From Alphaproteobacteria bacterium UBA3307 (GTDB lineage: Bacteria > Pseudomonadota > Alphaproteobacteria > RF32 > CAG-239), in assembly GCA_002361365.1 (NCBI GenBank), contig DEST01000115.1, positions 61,180-108,163 of the forward strand: a DNA stretch of 46,984 bases, in the 5' to 3' direction. Below the pieces are notes generated by a model. That model made no database searches, was not told the origin of the DNA, and saw only the letters and a list, made by a program, of their open reading frames with translations. Both the position numbers and the translations under genes were made by a program. Below, one piece after another: positions 33,001 to 41,318 of the stretch; position 1 is the stretch's first letter; every line of letters begins with the position of its first letter.

Positions 33001-33428
33001 ACATCAGTACAAAAACTGTGAATTGTTTGGATTTTGATTCCTCCAGGAGTATCCAAAAGTTTAGCAAACAATGTGCGGGCTTTTTCCTTATATTGCTGTA
33101 ATTCTGTTACGTTCTTAATTTCTGTTCCGAGCAATTTATGCAAACTTCTTTCAAGTTTATCCTCACTTATAACCGCCCATTCGCTGAGGCGTTTAGAAAT
33201 ACGCGAACTCATTTCCACCGCCGCCGCTTTGGTATAAGTTAAGCATAATAGGCGCATTGGGTTGACATCATTTAAGAGTAATCGCAACACGCGGTCGGAA
33301 AGCACTTTGGTTTTGCCGGTGCCGGCCGAAGCCTCTACCCATACTGAATTTGCCGGATTTGACGCTCGTCGCTGAGCTATACTGGCATCGTCTTGGCGCT
33401 GTTGTCTGATTGTGGCAAAATCTGTCAT
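30021..33428 (-). CDS. addA: AddA, helicase-nuclease subunit for double-strand break repair
   Basis: With AddB it resects double-strand ends for RecA. 1135 residues. Walker A is ASAGTGKT (33-40), the UvrD-type DEAQDT lies near 418, GDRKQSIFSFQGADP follows, and motif V/VI is TVHHSKGLQAPIVFLPD with EEYRRLLYVALTRAEDQL. The C-terminal PD-(D/E)XK nuclease includes VDFKTNRPP near 1082. It is complete. It starts 12 bp after addB; trxA follows 95 bp downstream. Confidence 0.96.
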   Translation of the reverse strand: MTDFATIRQQRQDDASIAQRRASNPANSVWVEASAGTGKTKVLSDRVLRLLLNDVNPMRLLCLTYTKAAAVEMSSRISKRLSEWAVISEDKLERSLHKLLGTEIKNVTELQQYKEKARTLFAKLLDTPGGIKIQTIHSFCTDVLKRFPLEAGISPYFEVLEDEEAKNALMQIKTDILLKENHNGNPQLSAAIDYFTTHLKETTFPNMLKKITDNRREMVAVLEKHHGILGLLGNLQAKLKVTDFNTEEDIKKEFMTDLRMRADEIAANIKAWQCGTETTDKPRAQICAAIMAQNFQAEDYEAYKRCFFTTENTPRKSSTLCTKNARLADAELVKRLELEQERLLECETKLKKLRLYHSTKAAFTIVSEIDSRYEAYKHAKSCMDFADLIYTTRELLQNSSARQWVLYKLDGGIDHILLDEAQDTSPEQWDIVAGLCDDFFSGEGKQAQNRTIFVVGDRKQSIFSFQGADPTKFDAMSKQFEQKAKMANKGFERVNLEVSFRSAPAVLEAVNKIFATRAADGVLPDTEKLEHLPVRAGEFGRVEILPIIPAEGRQTTETYENWSPPMERTGKTAIDTLMAQKIATRIRQMVDEKSTSSHPLHYRDFMVLVRTRNNFVPEFIRACEKEGVAISGADKMLLSEEIAVQDLISLGKFLLYPDDSLSLAEVLTSPLFSIDAQLLEDLCYHRAQGEELWDRLKNSTDERCCCIYNDLKTLMNNLDHIRPFELYNFVLSKLDGRRKFIARMGTEVEDTLDEFINMTLSYEQRQIPNLRGFITWFSQSEKVIKRDSDEQETDAVRLLTVHHSKGLQAPIVFLPDTSKTPVDKKEQMFLQDENLAYYPLNADSYDDNCSALREQKHQTEMEEYRRLLYVALTRAEDQLFICAHGAQKADAWYALCRNALAPDSPEQEITTSSVVYETPEFVAKEQKSTAFTSFKEFAFASWIDENVTAIENNLSKPYTPSKSFEEEAQQPDSVSPLVGNGMYYRRGTLIHRLLQFLPADSQHNDTIISEYLQKNAADFSPSDCEQIKKEVLNLLNNPEFADIFGEDSRPEVPIVGEVGGKIVSAQLDRLIVLPDKIKIVDFKTNRPPARDVEHTPPQYLNQLAMYAQLLQKIYPQKPVETYILWTNETRLMRVA

Positions 33429-33440
33429 TGCTTTTCCTTT

Positions 33441-36347
33441 TTAATTTTCTGTTGTATCGGCGTGTGCGCCCCATTCTTTTATACGCGACAAATGGTCATA
33501 ATCGGAATATTCAGGTGCACTGCTCGGACGCGGTTTAACTAAATACGGTTGCTCAACTCGGTCATAAGCGTTGATTAAATTTTGAACAGCAGATTGCACC
33601 ACGCTCATTGCTTTGGCACTTTGCACTGCATCAGTTGCATTGAATTTATCTTTAAATGCCCAATATTGCAAACTTTCAATGGTAGCCGGTGCAACTCCAC
33701 CAAAACCTCCGGCAGATGCAATCAATCCCTCTAAAGGCAACTGCGGTGCTTTGCCGGCAACAATAGATTTAACGCTTTTGTCGTTGCCGGTTTTATAGTC
33801 CAAAATATTCAATTTACCATTTTTAAGTTTATCTATTCTGTCCGCTTTAGCTGTCAGCACAAACGGACCTATACGCCCCTTTATACTGATTTTTCCTTCA
33901 ATTTCATTATGAATCTTTGCTATTTGCGGACGGTATGCTTGCTCTTTACTGATTATCCAATCCATCATACTTTCAAAACGCGGACGCCAAAAAGCCAAAG
34001 TTTCTGCCGGAACATTTGCCGCGTCAAATTGCTCATTGCCATATTCCAACAACAATTTGCGCGCTGTTGCCGGTTCCGGATAAACATCGCTATTATATTT
34101 GGTATTAAATTTTTCCAACACCTTATGTACAATGTTGCCGAAATCATACGGTTGTTTAGGAGTATCAACGTCATCTAAACGATAAAGCTCCAGAATTTTT
34201 TTGGCATAAATTATATATGGATCGCGCATCAACTTTTCGATGTTGGTGGCCGAAAGTTCTCGCGGTCTGCGCTCTACTGCCGGACGCGGGTCTGGTGCGG
34301 ATATAGGCATATACGAATCACGGCGGTCTATATTTTTTGCCCAATAAGTATACGGCTGATTATAAATAAAATCAAATGCACCTTCTTCAGAGCCGAAATT
34401 TGCCTCCAAAACAGTTTCCAAACGTAACCACCAACGCGATTTGTTTATCGGATTGCCATCAATTTTTTTGGCGCGTGTGACATAAACTTGCGGAGCGTTT
34501 AACAAATGAGCAAAATCTGCCGCAGATACTCCGATTTGTCGTTCCGGCAAAGGCAAACCATATTCTTGCTTCATCGGACGAGACATCCACATATCCGGCT
34601 GAGGCAAATTAGGCCATATCCCCTCGTTTGCTTCACCGATAACAGTCACATCATATTGCGTAAGACGCGCTTCAATAGGCCCCAGAATTTTTACACGCGG
34701 ATGGGTACCATAGCGTTTACGCACGCTTTGCTCACTCAACAAAACAGTAAACAACCCGCCGTAATCATTGGTTTGAATAGTTCCGAGTAAAGAACTTTTA
34801 TTTATAAATTCGCTTACCCATTTTGCCGCTGCAGCGCCATCATCTTCGCGCCAAATCAATTGCGCACCGGTTTTTGTATCTGTATCAGCCAGTTTTTCGG
34901 CAACCTCCAGATGAGCTTTAAAAACTTGCTGCAACTCAACATAAGGTTGTGCATACAACTCGCTCAGCGGACGCAAAATTTTGTAAAAATGTTCTAAAAA
35001 TTCAGTAATTTCCGGTGTAGGCTCAGCACCTGTTCGCCATATTCTTTCCAGTTCCATGGCTTTTTGCGTAAACTTGGCTCGCGACATTTTGCAAGCCGTA
35101 AACGGATGCTTAAACAACGATATGATTGCGGTTTGCGAATCGTTTTCCAAAACATTCCAAATCAGTCGTAAATAAATTCCTATCTGTGTCAGACTCAAAG
35201 GCCTGCCTGCCGAATCGTCTGCATTTATATCCCACTTTTGCAACTCCGATACAACCCGACGCGAAAGATTGCGATCCATTGTTACAAGGGCAGCAGTTTT
35301 TTCCGGTGTTTCCAACGTATGTCTGATAATCAGCGCAATTGCCGCGGCTTCTTGTCGCAAATCATCACAATTAAGCAAACGAATGTTATCAAACTGCTCA
35401 GCCGGAATAGGGTGCGTCGATAAATCGCGCCAAGCACAAGAACTTTCTGCAGGTCGCATTGTTTCTGCCACAATTTTCTCACGCAAAGCAAATGGCTGCA
35501 AAATATCCGCATTTGGCACCGAATCGCGAGAAATATTGAGATATTCCAATAATTCTTTAAGCTCGTATTGCGGATGGTTTTCATCTATTTTTTCCCAAGC
35601 GGAATCTTCTAAATATTTATCCAAACCATAGAGATATATTGCCCCGTTTGGCAGTTCTGCGACGGTTTTTACCAACTCTTTTAAAATCGGAAAAGCGGCA
35701 GTGGTGCCGGCAACAACAATATGCTGATTTGTTTGATTTTGCTGCCACAATTTTATCTCTGATTCGAGCAATATATTGCGGCGTTGTGCAACATCTATTT
35801 TGCCGTTTTCGGCCAATATTTGCGGCCAATATTCGGTAATAATTTGCAATAGCAGCAAAGTTTGCTTCCAATGAATGGCATATTCTTCCCCCACCAAATC
35901 TTTTATTTTGCGCAAATCCAACCGCTCATTATAAGACATATCCGTGAGTTGTGCCAAATTTTGCGCCAATGCGTAAGCCTGCGCCAACGAAATATTATCC
36001 ATCCCAAGTTCTGATTTTTTCATTATCATCAACGTGAATTGCAATACTTTTTCGGTGGAATCTACAGCCGGCAATAAATTGTGTAATAACGATGAATCGC
36101 GAGTCAGAAATACCTCATCTTCATCAACTTCGGCAATCGGCTTGATTTGCGGCAATATTGTCGGTTTTAAATCGTGCCGACGTACAAACGCATCAGCCAA
36201 ACTTTGACAGGCGCGCCGATTAGGCAACAAAAACAATACTTTTGCCAATTCATCCGGATTATCGGCATATTTTTGCAAATATATCTGTGCCAAAACATCA
36301 ACAAAAGATGCTCCGGCGCTGATGTTATAAATTTTGTTTGCAACCAT
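33441..36347 (-). CDS. addB: AddB, nuclease subunit of AddAB (alphaproteobacterial type)
   Basis: Partner of AddA. The 968-residue protein has the N-terminal helicase-like block VLFLLPNRRACQSLADAFV, where the Walker A loop is degenerate as in other alphaproteobacterial AddB. The middle has VIGEANEGIWPNLPQPDMWM and RPMKQEYGLPLPERQIG. The C-terminal nuclease has LNILDYKTG near residue 849 and the QLPLEG helix. The Fe-S cysteines known from Bacillus AddB are not evident. It is first in the addB-addA unit and starts 19 bp after the aroK-rdgB gene on the same strand. Confidence 0.95.
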   Translation of the reverse strand: MVANKIYNISAGASFVDVLAQIYLQKYADNPDELAKVLFLLPNRRACQSLADAFVRRHDLKPTILPQIKPIAEVDEDEVFLTRDSSLLHNLLPAVDSTEKVLQFTLMIMKKSELGMDNISLAQAYALAQNLAQLTDMSYNERLDLRKIKDLVGEEYAIHWKQTLLLLQIITEYWPQILAENGKIDVAQRRNILLESEIKLWQQNQTNQHIVVAGTTAAFPILKELVKTVAELPNGAIYLYGLDKYLEDSAWEKIDENHPQYELKELLEYLNISRDSVPNADILQPFALREKIVAETMRPAESSCAWRDLSTHPIPAEQFDNIRLLNCDDLRQEAAAIALIIRHTLETPEKTAALVTMDRNLSRRVVSELQKWDINADDSAGRPLSLTQIGIYLRLIWNVLENDSQTAIISLFKHPFTACKMSRAKFTQKAMELERIWRTGAEPTPEITEFLEHFYKILRPLSELYAQPYVELQQVFKAHLEVAEKLADTDTKTGAQLIWREDDGAAAAKWVSEFINKSSLLGTIQTNDYGGLFTVLLSEQSVRKRYGTHPRVKILGPIEARLTQYDVTVIGEANEGIWPNLPQPDMWMSRPMKQEYGLPLPERQIGVSAADFAHLLNAPQVYVTRAKKIDGNPINKSRWWLRLETVLEANFGSEEGAFDFIYNQPYTYWAKNIDRRDSYMPISAPDPRPAVERRPRELSATNIEKLMRDPYIIYAKKILELYRLDDVDTPKQPYDFGNIVHKVLEKFNTKYNSDVYPEPATARKLLLEYGNEQFDAANVPAETLAFWRPRFESMMDWIISKEQAYRPQIAKIHNEIEGKISIKGRIGPFVLTAKADRIDKLKNGKLNILDYKTGNDKSVKSIVAGKAPQLPLEGLIASAGGFGGVAPATIESLQYWAFKDKFNATDAVQSAKAMSVVQSAVQNLINAYDRVEQPYLVKPRPSSAPEYSDYDHLSRIKEWGAHADTTEN

Positions 36348-36366
36348 GAGAAGTCCTTAGATGATA

Positions 36367-37533
36367 TTATAATGAGGCGAGATAATCCTTAAATTTTTGC
36401 ATTGCACGCCCGCGATGTGAAATCTTATTTTTTTCGGACTTTTCCATTTGAGCAAAACTGATATTATACCCATCAGGCACAAAAAGCGGGTCATAACCAA
36501 AACCTTCGGTACCGGTCATTTTTGCTGTGGCAATCGTGCCATCTACGCGCCCTTCAAAGAGTTTATATTCTCCATTGGGAAAAGCCAATGACACCACGCA
36601 AGAAAAATGTGCTTTACGGCTTTTATCGGCGCTTTGTTCCATTTGATTCAACAGTTTATCCATACCCTTATCAAAATCACGGTCGGGAGCATAACGAGCA
36701 GAATATACCCCCGGCGCTCCGTTCAAGGCATCAACACATAATCCGGAATCATCGGCAATACACGGCAAACCAACTGCTTTAGCTATTGTTTGTGATTTTA
36801 AAAGAGAATTTTCGGCAAAAGTCGTACCGGTTTCCGCCACATCAGGCAAATTCATATCTGCGGCGGATTTAACACTGATACCAAGCGGCGTCAATATTTG
36901 TTTAATTTCTGCGATTTTGCCGGCATTATGACTGGCAAACACAAGCTCTTTAATTTTCATCTTTTGTTTTCCTTTATTTTCCGTCTTTTTTCCAGATTTG
37001 CGATAATAATTATTGATAGCAGCAATAACGTGTCGAACTGTATATTCTACTCGTTCATCACGCGTTTCCACCACAATATCGGCCTCGGAATAGTACGGAT
37101 ATTCTTCCGTGATATATTCCTGCAATTTATGCTTTACGGTTTCATTATCCCCCAACAAAAAAGGGCGTCGTGTTCGTCCGGCGGTGCGATGATAGAGAGT
37201 GTTGATATCTGCCTTGAGCCATACTGTTAAGGCATTTTCTTTGGCAAGTGCGCGTGTTTGTTCCGCCACAAACGAACCTCCTCCTGAGGCTAAAACGCAC
37301 GGTGCACCTTTAAGCAAACGTTTCATAACCCGTTCTTCTCCGGCACGATATTCTGCCTCTCCAAAGCATTTAAGCACATCTACAAGCGACAATCCGGCGG
37401 CTTTTTCAATTTCGGCATCGCCATCCACAAAAGGAAGCGAAAGTTTGCGTGCCAATCTTTTGCCTACACTGGTTTTACCGCTGCCCATCAGCCCTACCAA
37501 TAATATTATTTTATTTATCTCAGGTATTTTCAT
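36367..37533 (-). CDS. fusion of shikimate kinase (AroK) and dITP/XTP pyrophosphatase (RdgB)
   Basis: One 388-residue frame. Residues 1-190 are shikimate kinase: Walker A GLMGSGKT (14-21), DGDAEIE for shikimate, ASGGGSFV, and the lid GRTRRPFLLG. Residues 192-388 are a complete RdgB/HAM1 enzyme: ASHNAGKIAEIK, ADDSGLCVDALNGAPGVYSA, EGFGYDPLFVP, and SHRGRAMQKF. The linker is basic (KSGKKTENKGKQK). An ATG at 36960 begins exactly where free RdgB proteins begin and has AAAGGA upstream, so a separate RdgB may also be made. The two reactions (aromatic amino acid synthesis; removal of deaminated purine nucleotides) are unrelated. aroB is not adjacent. Confidence 0.9.
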   Translation of the reverse strand: MKIPEINKIILLVGLMGSGKTSVGKRLARKLSLPFVDGDAEIEKAAGLSLVDVLKCFGEAEYRAGEERVMKRLLKGAPCVLASGGGSFVAEQTRALAKENALTVWLKADINTLYHRTAGRTRRPFLLGDNETVKHKLQEYITEEYPYYSEADIVVETRDERVEYTVRHVIAAINNYYRKSGKKTENKGKQKMKIKELVFASHNAGKIAEIKQILTPLGISVKSAADMNLPDVAETGTTFAENSLLKSQTIAKAVGLPCIADDSGLCVDALNGAPGVYSARYAPDRDFDKGMDKLLNQMEQSADKSRKAHFSCVVSLAFPNGEYKLFEGRVDGTIATAKMTGTEGFGYDPLFVPDGYNISFAQMEKSEKNKISHRGRAMQKFKDYLASL

Positions 37534-37630
37534 TTTGTTTTTATAACCATTCTTTGCTATTGACCTTACGTTATATCCTTGTTAATATATAATCAATATT
37601 TTTTCACACGTTATAATAAGGAAAAATCAG

Positions 37631-37789
37631 ATGAAAAGCTATTACAACAACAAAAAAGACACTTCTAAAATAATTATTTATGCAGTTTTGGCAGCAATTT
37701 TTGCCGGAATTTGTTTTGTAGTAATACAAGATATTACTTTGCCGACCGAACATATTTCTAAGCCAATCGAAGTTAATTTACAAAAATAA
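37631..37789 (+). CDS. 52-residue single-span membrane protein
   Basis: AAGGA lies 8 bp before the ATG. The product has a charged N-terminus (MKSYYNNKKDTSK), one TM (IIIYAVLAAIFAGICFVVIQ) and a polar tail. The stop is 2 bp before the xerD start, so it is in the xerD transcript. A small membrane protein between aroK and xerD is common in Alphaproteobacteria, as I recall; function unknown. Confidence 0.75.
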   Translation: MKSYYNNKKDTSKIIIYAVLAAIFAGICFVVIQDITLPTEHISKPIEVNLQK

Positions 37790-37791
37790 AA

Positions 37792-38718
37792 ATGTTAGGA
37801 TTGCAGATTGAGAATTTTTTGCAAATGATGGCAGCCGAAAAAGGCGCCTCACAAAATTCCCTTGCCGCTTATGAACTTGATTTGCACCAATTTTTGGAAT
37901 TTAGTAATTTTGCAAATGCAAAAGATTTAAATAAACAAAGTATCGAAAATTTTATGCAAAATCTTTATAACCGTGGCTTTGCTTCCAAAACAATTGCCCG
38001 CAAACTCTCGGCAATCAGAGAATTTTGTAAATTTCTGTATTCGGAAAAAATTATTGCCGATAATCCGGCACAAAATATTCTTTCTCCCAAGCAAGAAAAG
38101 CCGTTGCCTAAATTTTTGAGTGCCGAAGAAATAATGCAAATAATTACAACTGCCGCCCAAAGTGATGATTATCGAATCCAGCGAATCGCGGTAATGATTG
38201 AACTTATGTATGCAACCGGAATGCGGGTTTCGGAGCTGGTGACACTCCCTTACAACGCAATAAACTATAAAAAAGCCCAACTCACAATTTTAGGTAAAGG
38301 CAGTAAAGAGAGAATTGTACCGATTGCCGAGCGTGCGTTGCGGACATTAGAAAAATATGGGGATTTGCGTACCGCATTTATAAAAAAGAATGCCGAATCG
38401 CCGTACTTATTTCCTTCTCTGACCGCGGTTGACGGGCATTTGACGCGTGATGCATTTTATAAAGATTTGAAAAATCTGGCAACACAATGCGGTATTTATG
38501 CTTCTAAAATTTCACCTCACGTTTTACGACATTCTTTTGCCACGCATTTATTAAATAATGATGCCGATTTGCGTTCGGTGCAAAAAATGCTCGGCCACGA
38601 AAATATTACTACAACGGAAATTTACACACATATTACTTCGCAAAAATTGATGCGTACGGTTTGTAGCAAACATCCGCTCGCTCATTATGCCGAACATTTG
38701 GAGAAAACCGATGGCTAA
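37792..38718 (+). CDS. xerD: tyrosine recombinase XerD
   Basis: Resolves chromosome dimers at dif with XerC, under FtsK control. 308 residues with all catalytic residues: R145 (ATGMRVSEL), K169, H243 and R246 (HVLRHSFATH), H269, and Tyr278 in TTEIYTH. The N-terminal SAM-like domain with LSPKQEKPLPKFLSAEE fits XerD better than XerC, and aroK next door is the alphaproteobacterial xerD context. A probable ftsK end lies at the other end of the window. It overlaps the next gene by 8 bp. Confidence 0.93.
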   Translation: MLGLQIENFLQMMAAEKGASQNSLAAYELDLHQFLEFSNFANAKDLNKQSIENFMQNLYNRGFASKTIARKLSAIREFCKFLYSEKIIADNPAQNILSPKQEKPLPKFLSAEEIMQIITTAAQSDDYRIQRIAVMIELMYATGMRVSELVTLPYNAINYKKAQLTILGKGSKERIVPIAERALRTLEKYGDLRTAFIKKNAESPYLFPSLTAVDGHLTRDAFYKDLKNLATQCGIYASKISPHVLRHSFATHLLNNDADLRSVQKMLGHENITTTEIYTHITSQKLMRTVCSKHPLAHYAEHLEKTDG

Positions 38719-39238
38719 AGGGCTGAAAATAAACAGCGAACATACCCTTAAAGGCTTGACCGGAGTCGCTCAAACCGCACTGCCTATTATGCGACAACTT
38801 TTAGGACAACGAGGATTTATGCAACTTGATTTGCTAACCGCATGGAGCAGCATTGTCGGAGAAGATATGGCAAAATACAGTTTGCCGCAAAAACTTAACT
38901 TTCCCAAAGATATGCACACCGAAGGCTGTTTGACCATTATGGTTCCTGCCGGTGCGTTTGCGATGGAAATTGCACAAAATGAGCAACGAATTATTGATAA
39001 AATCAACGTTTTTTTTGGATATCCGGCCGTTAAAAAAATTCGAATTTTGCAAAACGGTACACCGCAAGATTTTGCAACAGCCAAAAAACCGATTGATAAA
39101 GTGAAAAAAACTGTTGTATCCGCTGAGGAAGAATCTTATATTACTGAGTTGTCAAAAGATATCGATCGGCCGGAATTACGTGAAGCAATCGAAAATTTAG
39201 GCAGGTCAGTGTTGTCACAACATAAAAAACAGGAGTGA
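38711..39238 (+). CDS. DUF721 protein, DciA-like helicase loader candidate
   Basis: DciA proteins load the DnaB replicative helicase in bacteria without DnaC. This 175-residue protein has the DUF721 core: LLTAWSSIVGEDMAKYSLPQKL, GCLTIMVPAGAFAMEIAQNE and INVFFGYPAVKKIRILQ. A C-terminal extension carries a second helical segment. The ATG at 38711 overlaps the xerD stop; GGAG is 8 bp upstream. In Alphaproteobacteria this gene typically precedes a DsbA-like gene, as here. Role inferred from family. Confidence 0.82.
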   Translation: MAKGLKINSEHTLKGLTGVAQTALPIMRQLLGQRGFMQLDLLTAWSSIVGEDMAKYSLPQKLNFPKDMHTEGCLTIMVPAGAFAMEIAQNEQRIIDKINVFFGYPAVKKIRILQNGTPQDFATAKKPIDKVKKTVVSAEEESYITELSKDIDRPELREAIENLGRSVLSQHKKQE

Positions 39239-39242
39239 TATT

Positions 39243-39959
39243 TTGGAAGTTTTTATAAAGAAAATAAGCAACTTTTTATCTCTTGCGGTCGTTTTTTGCG
39301 TTTCCGCCGTTTTTTATTTTAATTATAAAGGTTTTGTTTATCAAAACGGGCAAATTATTTTGCAAAGGCAAATTGCCGAAGCCGGCGAGTTGGCAATTGA
39401 ACTGCCGGCAAATATGGCTATCAATGTTTCAGCCAAATATGCTCTTGGCTCAGCCTCTGCACCGCTGACGCTTTATGAATATTCTTCTCTGACTTGTCCG
39501 CATTGTGCCGACTTTCATTTAGATATTATGCCGCGACTTAAGCAAGACTACATTGATAATGGTCTGTTGAGGGTAATTTTTGTGAACTTTCCACTTGATA
39601 AAAATGCAATGAAAGCGGCTATGCTTTCCGAATGTATGACTTATGAAAACTATTTTGGCTTTATTAACACACTGTTTGATTCACAACGCTCATGGTGGAT
39701 GGATATCACTAATGAACAACTGTTTAAGTTTGCTGCCGAATATGGATTGAGCTATGACGAAGCACAAGCGTGCATCAGCAACAATTCAGTAGCACAAGAA
39801 ATTATTACCAATCGGGAAGATGCTTTGCGCAACCTTAAAATGCAAGGGACTCCGGCTTTTTTATTTCATGGTGCTGATGGAAATGAAATTATTTACGGCG
39901 TTGTCGGATATGATAAGTTGAGAGAATATCTTGACAAGAGGCTGATAAATTTGCAATAA
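39243..39959 (+). CDS. DsbA/Com1-like periplasmic thioredoxin-fold protein
   Basis: Probably a membrane-anchored periplasmic disulfide oxidoreductase. A TM anchor is at 8-26, with the active site CPHC in SLTCPHCADFHLDIMPRL. The helical insert carries the family pattern (NFPLDKNAMKAAMLSEC), and the cis-Pro loop is MQGTPAFLFHG. The start is TTG, supported by AGGAG 7 bp upstream, which overlaps the previous stop region. In many relatives smc follows; here the ATP synthase F0 operon does. Confidence 0.88.
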   Translation: MEVFIKKISNFLSLAVVFCVSAVFYFNYKGFVYQNGQIILQRQIAEAGELAIELPANMAINVSAKYALGSASAPLTLYEYSSLTCPHCADFHLDIMPRLKQDYIDNGLLRVIFVNFPLDKNAMKAAMLSECMTYENYFGFINTLFDSQRSWWMDITNEQLFKFAAEYGLSYDEAQACISNNSVAQEIITNREDALRNLKMQGTPAFLFHGADGNEIIYGVVGYDKLREYLDKRLINLQ

Positions 39960-39971
39960 CGAGTATAACAA

Positions 39972-40280
39972 ATGAAAAATTTACCGGAGGATATTCAGGA
40001 ACTAAGTGAAAGAATCAAAAAATTTAAGCAACAAAAACAAAGCGAATCCGCTAAAACTTCAAAGAGTTCTGCTCGAGTTGCGATTGAAGCGATATTCAGA
40101 ATGGCAACAGAATTTGTTTCTCCGGTGATTATTGCGCTTTGTATCGGATATGTTGCCGACCGCTATTGGGCAACCAAGCCGATTTTGATGCTTGTTTCAG
40201 CAATTTTCGGATGCGCCGCCGGTATGCTGAACTTATATAGAGCAGCGCAACAAACGGATAAGGATATCAATAAGGAGTAA
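39972..40280 (+). CDS. atpI: ATP synthase accessory protein AtpI
   Basis: Small membrane protein that helps assemble the c-ring in known systems. 102 residues: a charged helical N-terminus (about 1-40) and two TM segments (FVSPVIIALCIGYVADRYW and ILMLVSAIFGCAAGMLNLYRA), the usual AtpI/gene 1 pattern. It opens the F0 operon, 4 bp before atpB. Confidence 0.88.
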   Translation: MKNLPEDIQELSERIKKFKQQKQSESAKTSKSSARVAIEAIFRMATEFVSPVIIALCIGYVADRYWATKPILMLVSAIFGCAAGMLNLYRAAQQTDKDINKE

Positions 40281-40284
40281 TTCA

Positions 40285-41010
40285 ATGGAAAACCCGTTGG
40301 AACAATTTTCAATCAAAAAGCTTGTACCGCTAAATTTTAACGGTATTGATATCTCGTTTACAAATTCGTCCCTATGTATGTTGATTACAATTTTGTTTGT
40401 GTTTTTGACGCTTATCTTTTGTTTGCGCAAACGCAACATTATACCAACTGTCGGACAAGCATTTTCCGAATCTATATATGAATTTATTCGCAGTCTTATC
40501 GGAGAGACAATGGGGAATGACGGTGCTAAATATGTTTCACTTATATTTACACTGTTTTTATTTGTTGCCTGCGGTAATATTCTGGGGTTGTTTCCGTATA
40601 GCTTTACATTTACATCACATATAGCGGCGGTCGGCACGCTTTCGGTATTCTTTTTGTTGCTGAACATTGTTTTTGGGGTCAAACGTCGCGGTGCCGGATA
40701 TTTGCGCACATTTTTTCCGGAAGGATTGCCGTGGCTGATGGCTCCGCTGATTATTCCGGTAGAAACGCTTTCTTTATTGGCAAAACCATTTAGTCTGACT
40801 ATTCGTCTGGCGGTAAATATGTCTGTTGGACATATTATGCTTGAGGTTTTAGGCTCATTTATTATAGCAATGCACTTTTTTGGCTTTATTCCGCTAGTTG
40901 CCGATATGTGCATTATTATGTTTGAATTATTTGTCGCGCTTTTGCAGGCTTATATTTATACCACACTCAGTTGCGTATATTTAAGCCAAGCCATAAGTGG
41001 CGAAGAATAG
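40285..41010 (+). CDS. atpB: ATP synthase F0 subunit a
   Basis: Forms the proton half-channels against the c-ring. 241 residues, about six TM. The essential arginine helix reads PFSLTIRLAVNMSVGHIMLEV, and the last helix is LFVALLQAYIYTTLSCVYLSQA. AAGGAG precedes the ATG. Normal length. Confidence 0.97.
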   Translation: MENPLEQFSIKKLVPLNFNGIDISFTNSSLCMLITILFVFLTLIFCLRKRNIIPTVGQAFSESIYEFIRSLIGETMGNDGAKYVSLIFTLFLFVACGNILGLFPYSFTFTSHIAAVGTLSVFFLLLNIVFGVKRRGAGYLRTFFPEGLPWLMAPLIIPVETLSLLAKPFSLTIRLAVNMSVGHIMLEVLGSFIIAMHFFGFIPLVADMCIIMFELFVALLQAYIYTTLSCVYLSQAISGEE

Positions 41011-41045
41011 CTGTTTTTAACTAACTTATTTGAAAGGAACGAAAA

Positions 41046-41282
41046 ATGGAAAACGAAATTTTACAAGATAAAGCTATGGCTTATATTGCCGCAGGTATGT
41101 GCGCTATCGGAATGAGTGCCGCTGCTTGGGGTTTGACCAAATTGTGGACATCTATGATTGAAACTGTCGGCCGTAATCCGCAGGTTAAAAAAGATGTTTC
41201 ATTGTTCGGCTTTATCGGTATGGGCTCAATCGAATCCATTGCATTATACATCTTGGTTATTGCTATTTTGATGATTAGCTAA
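41046..41282 (+). CDS. atpE: ATP synthase F0 subunit c, atypical N-terminal helix
   Basis: Two-helix ring subunit of 78 residues. The polar loop is GRNPQ (R43) and the ion-binding carboxylate is E63 in SIESIALY, at the exact spacing of E. coli D61. The inner helix lacks the usual GxGxGxG: aligned without gaps it reads IGMSAAAWGLTKLWTSM, with Ala for Gly, two Trp (28, 34) and Lys32. AAAGGAA precedes the ATG. Confidence 0.95.
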   Translation: MENEILQDKAMAYIAAGMCAIGMSAAAWGLTKLWTSMIETVGRNPQVKKDVSLFGFIGMGSIESIALYILVIAILMIS

Positions 41283-41318
41283 TCTTAATAAATCTGTTTC
41301 TTATTTAAAGGAAAAGAT

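Noticed and set aside
37792..38718. The tyrosine recombinase considered as the island's integrase
   Set aside because: It is 10 kb away, co-transcribed with the DUF721/DciA gene and next to aroK, which is the normal housekeeping xerD context.
40233..40913. 226-codon open frame antisense to atpB
   Set aside because: It lies entirely opposite a clear core gene and shows no family features.
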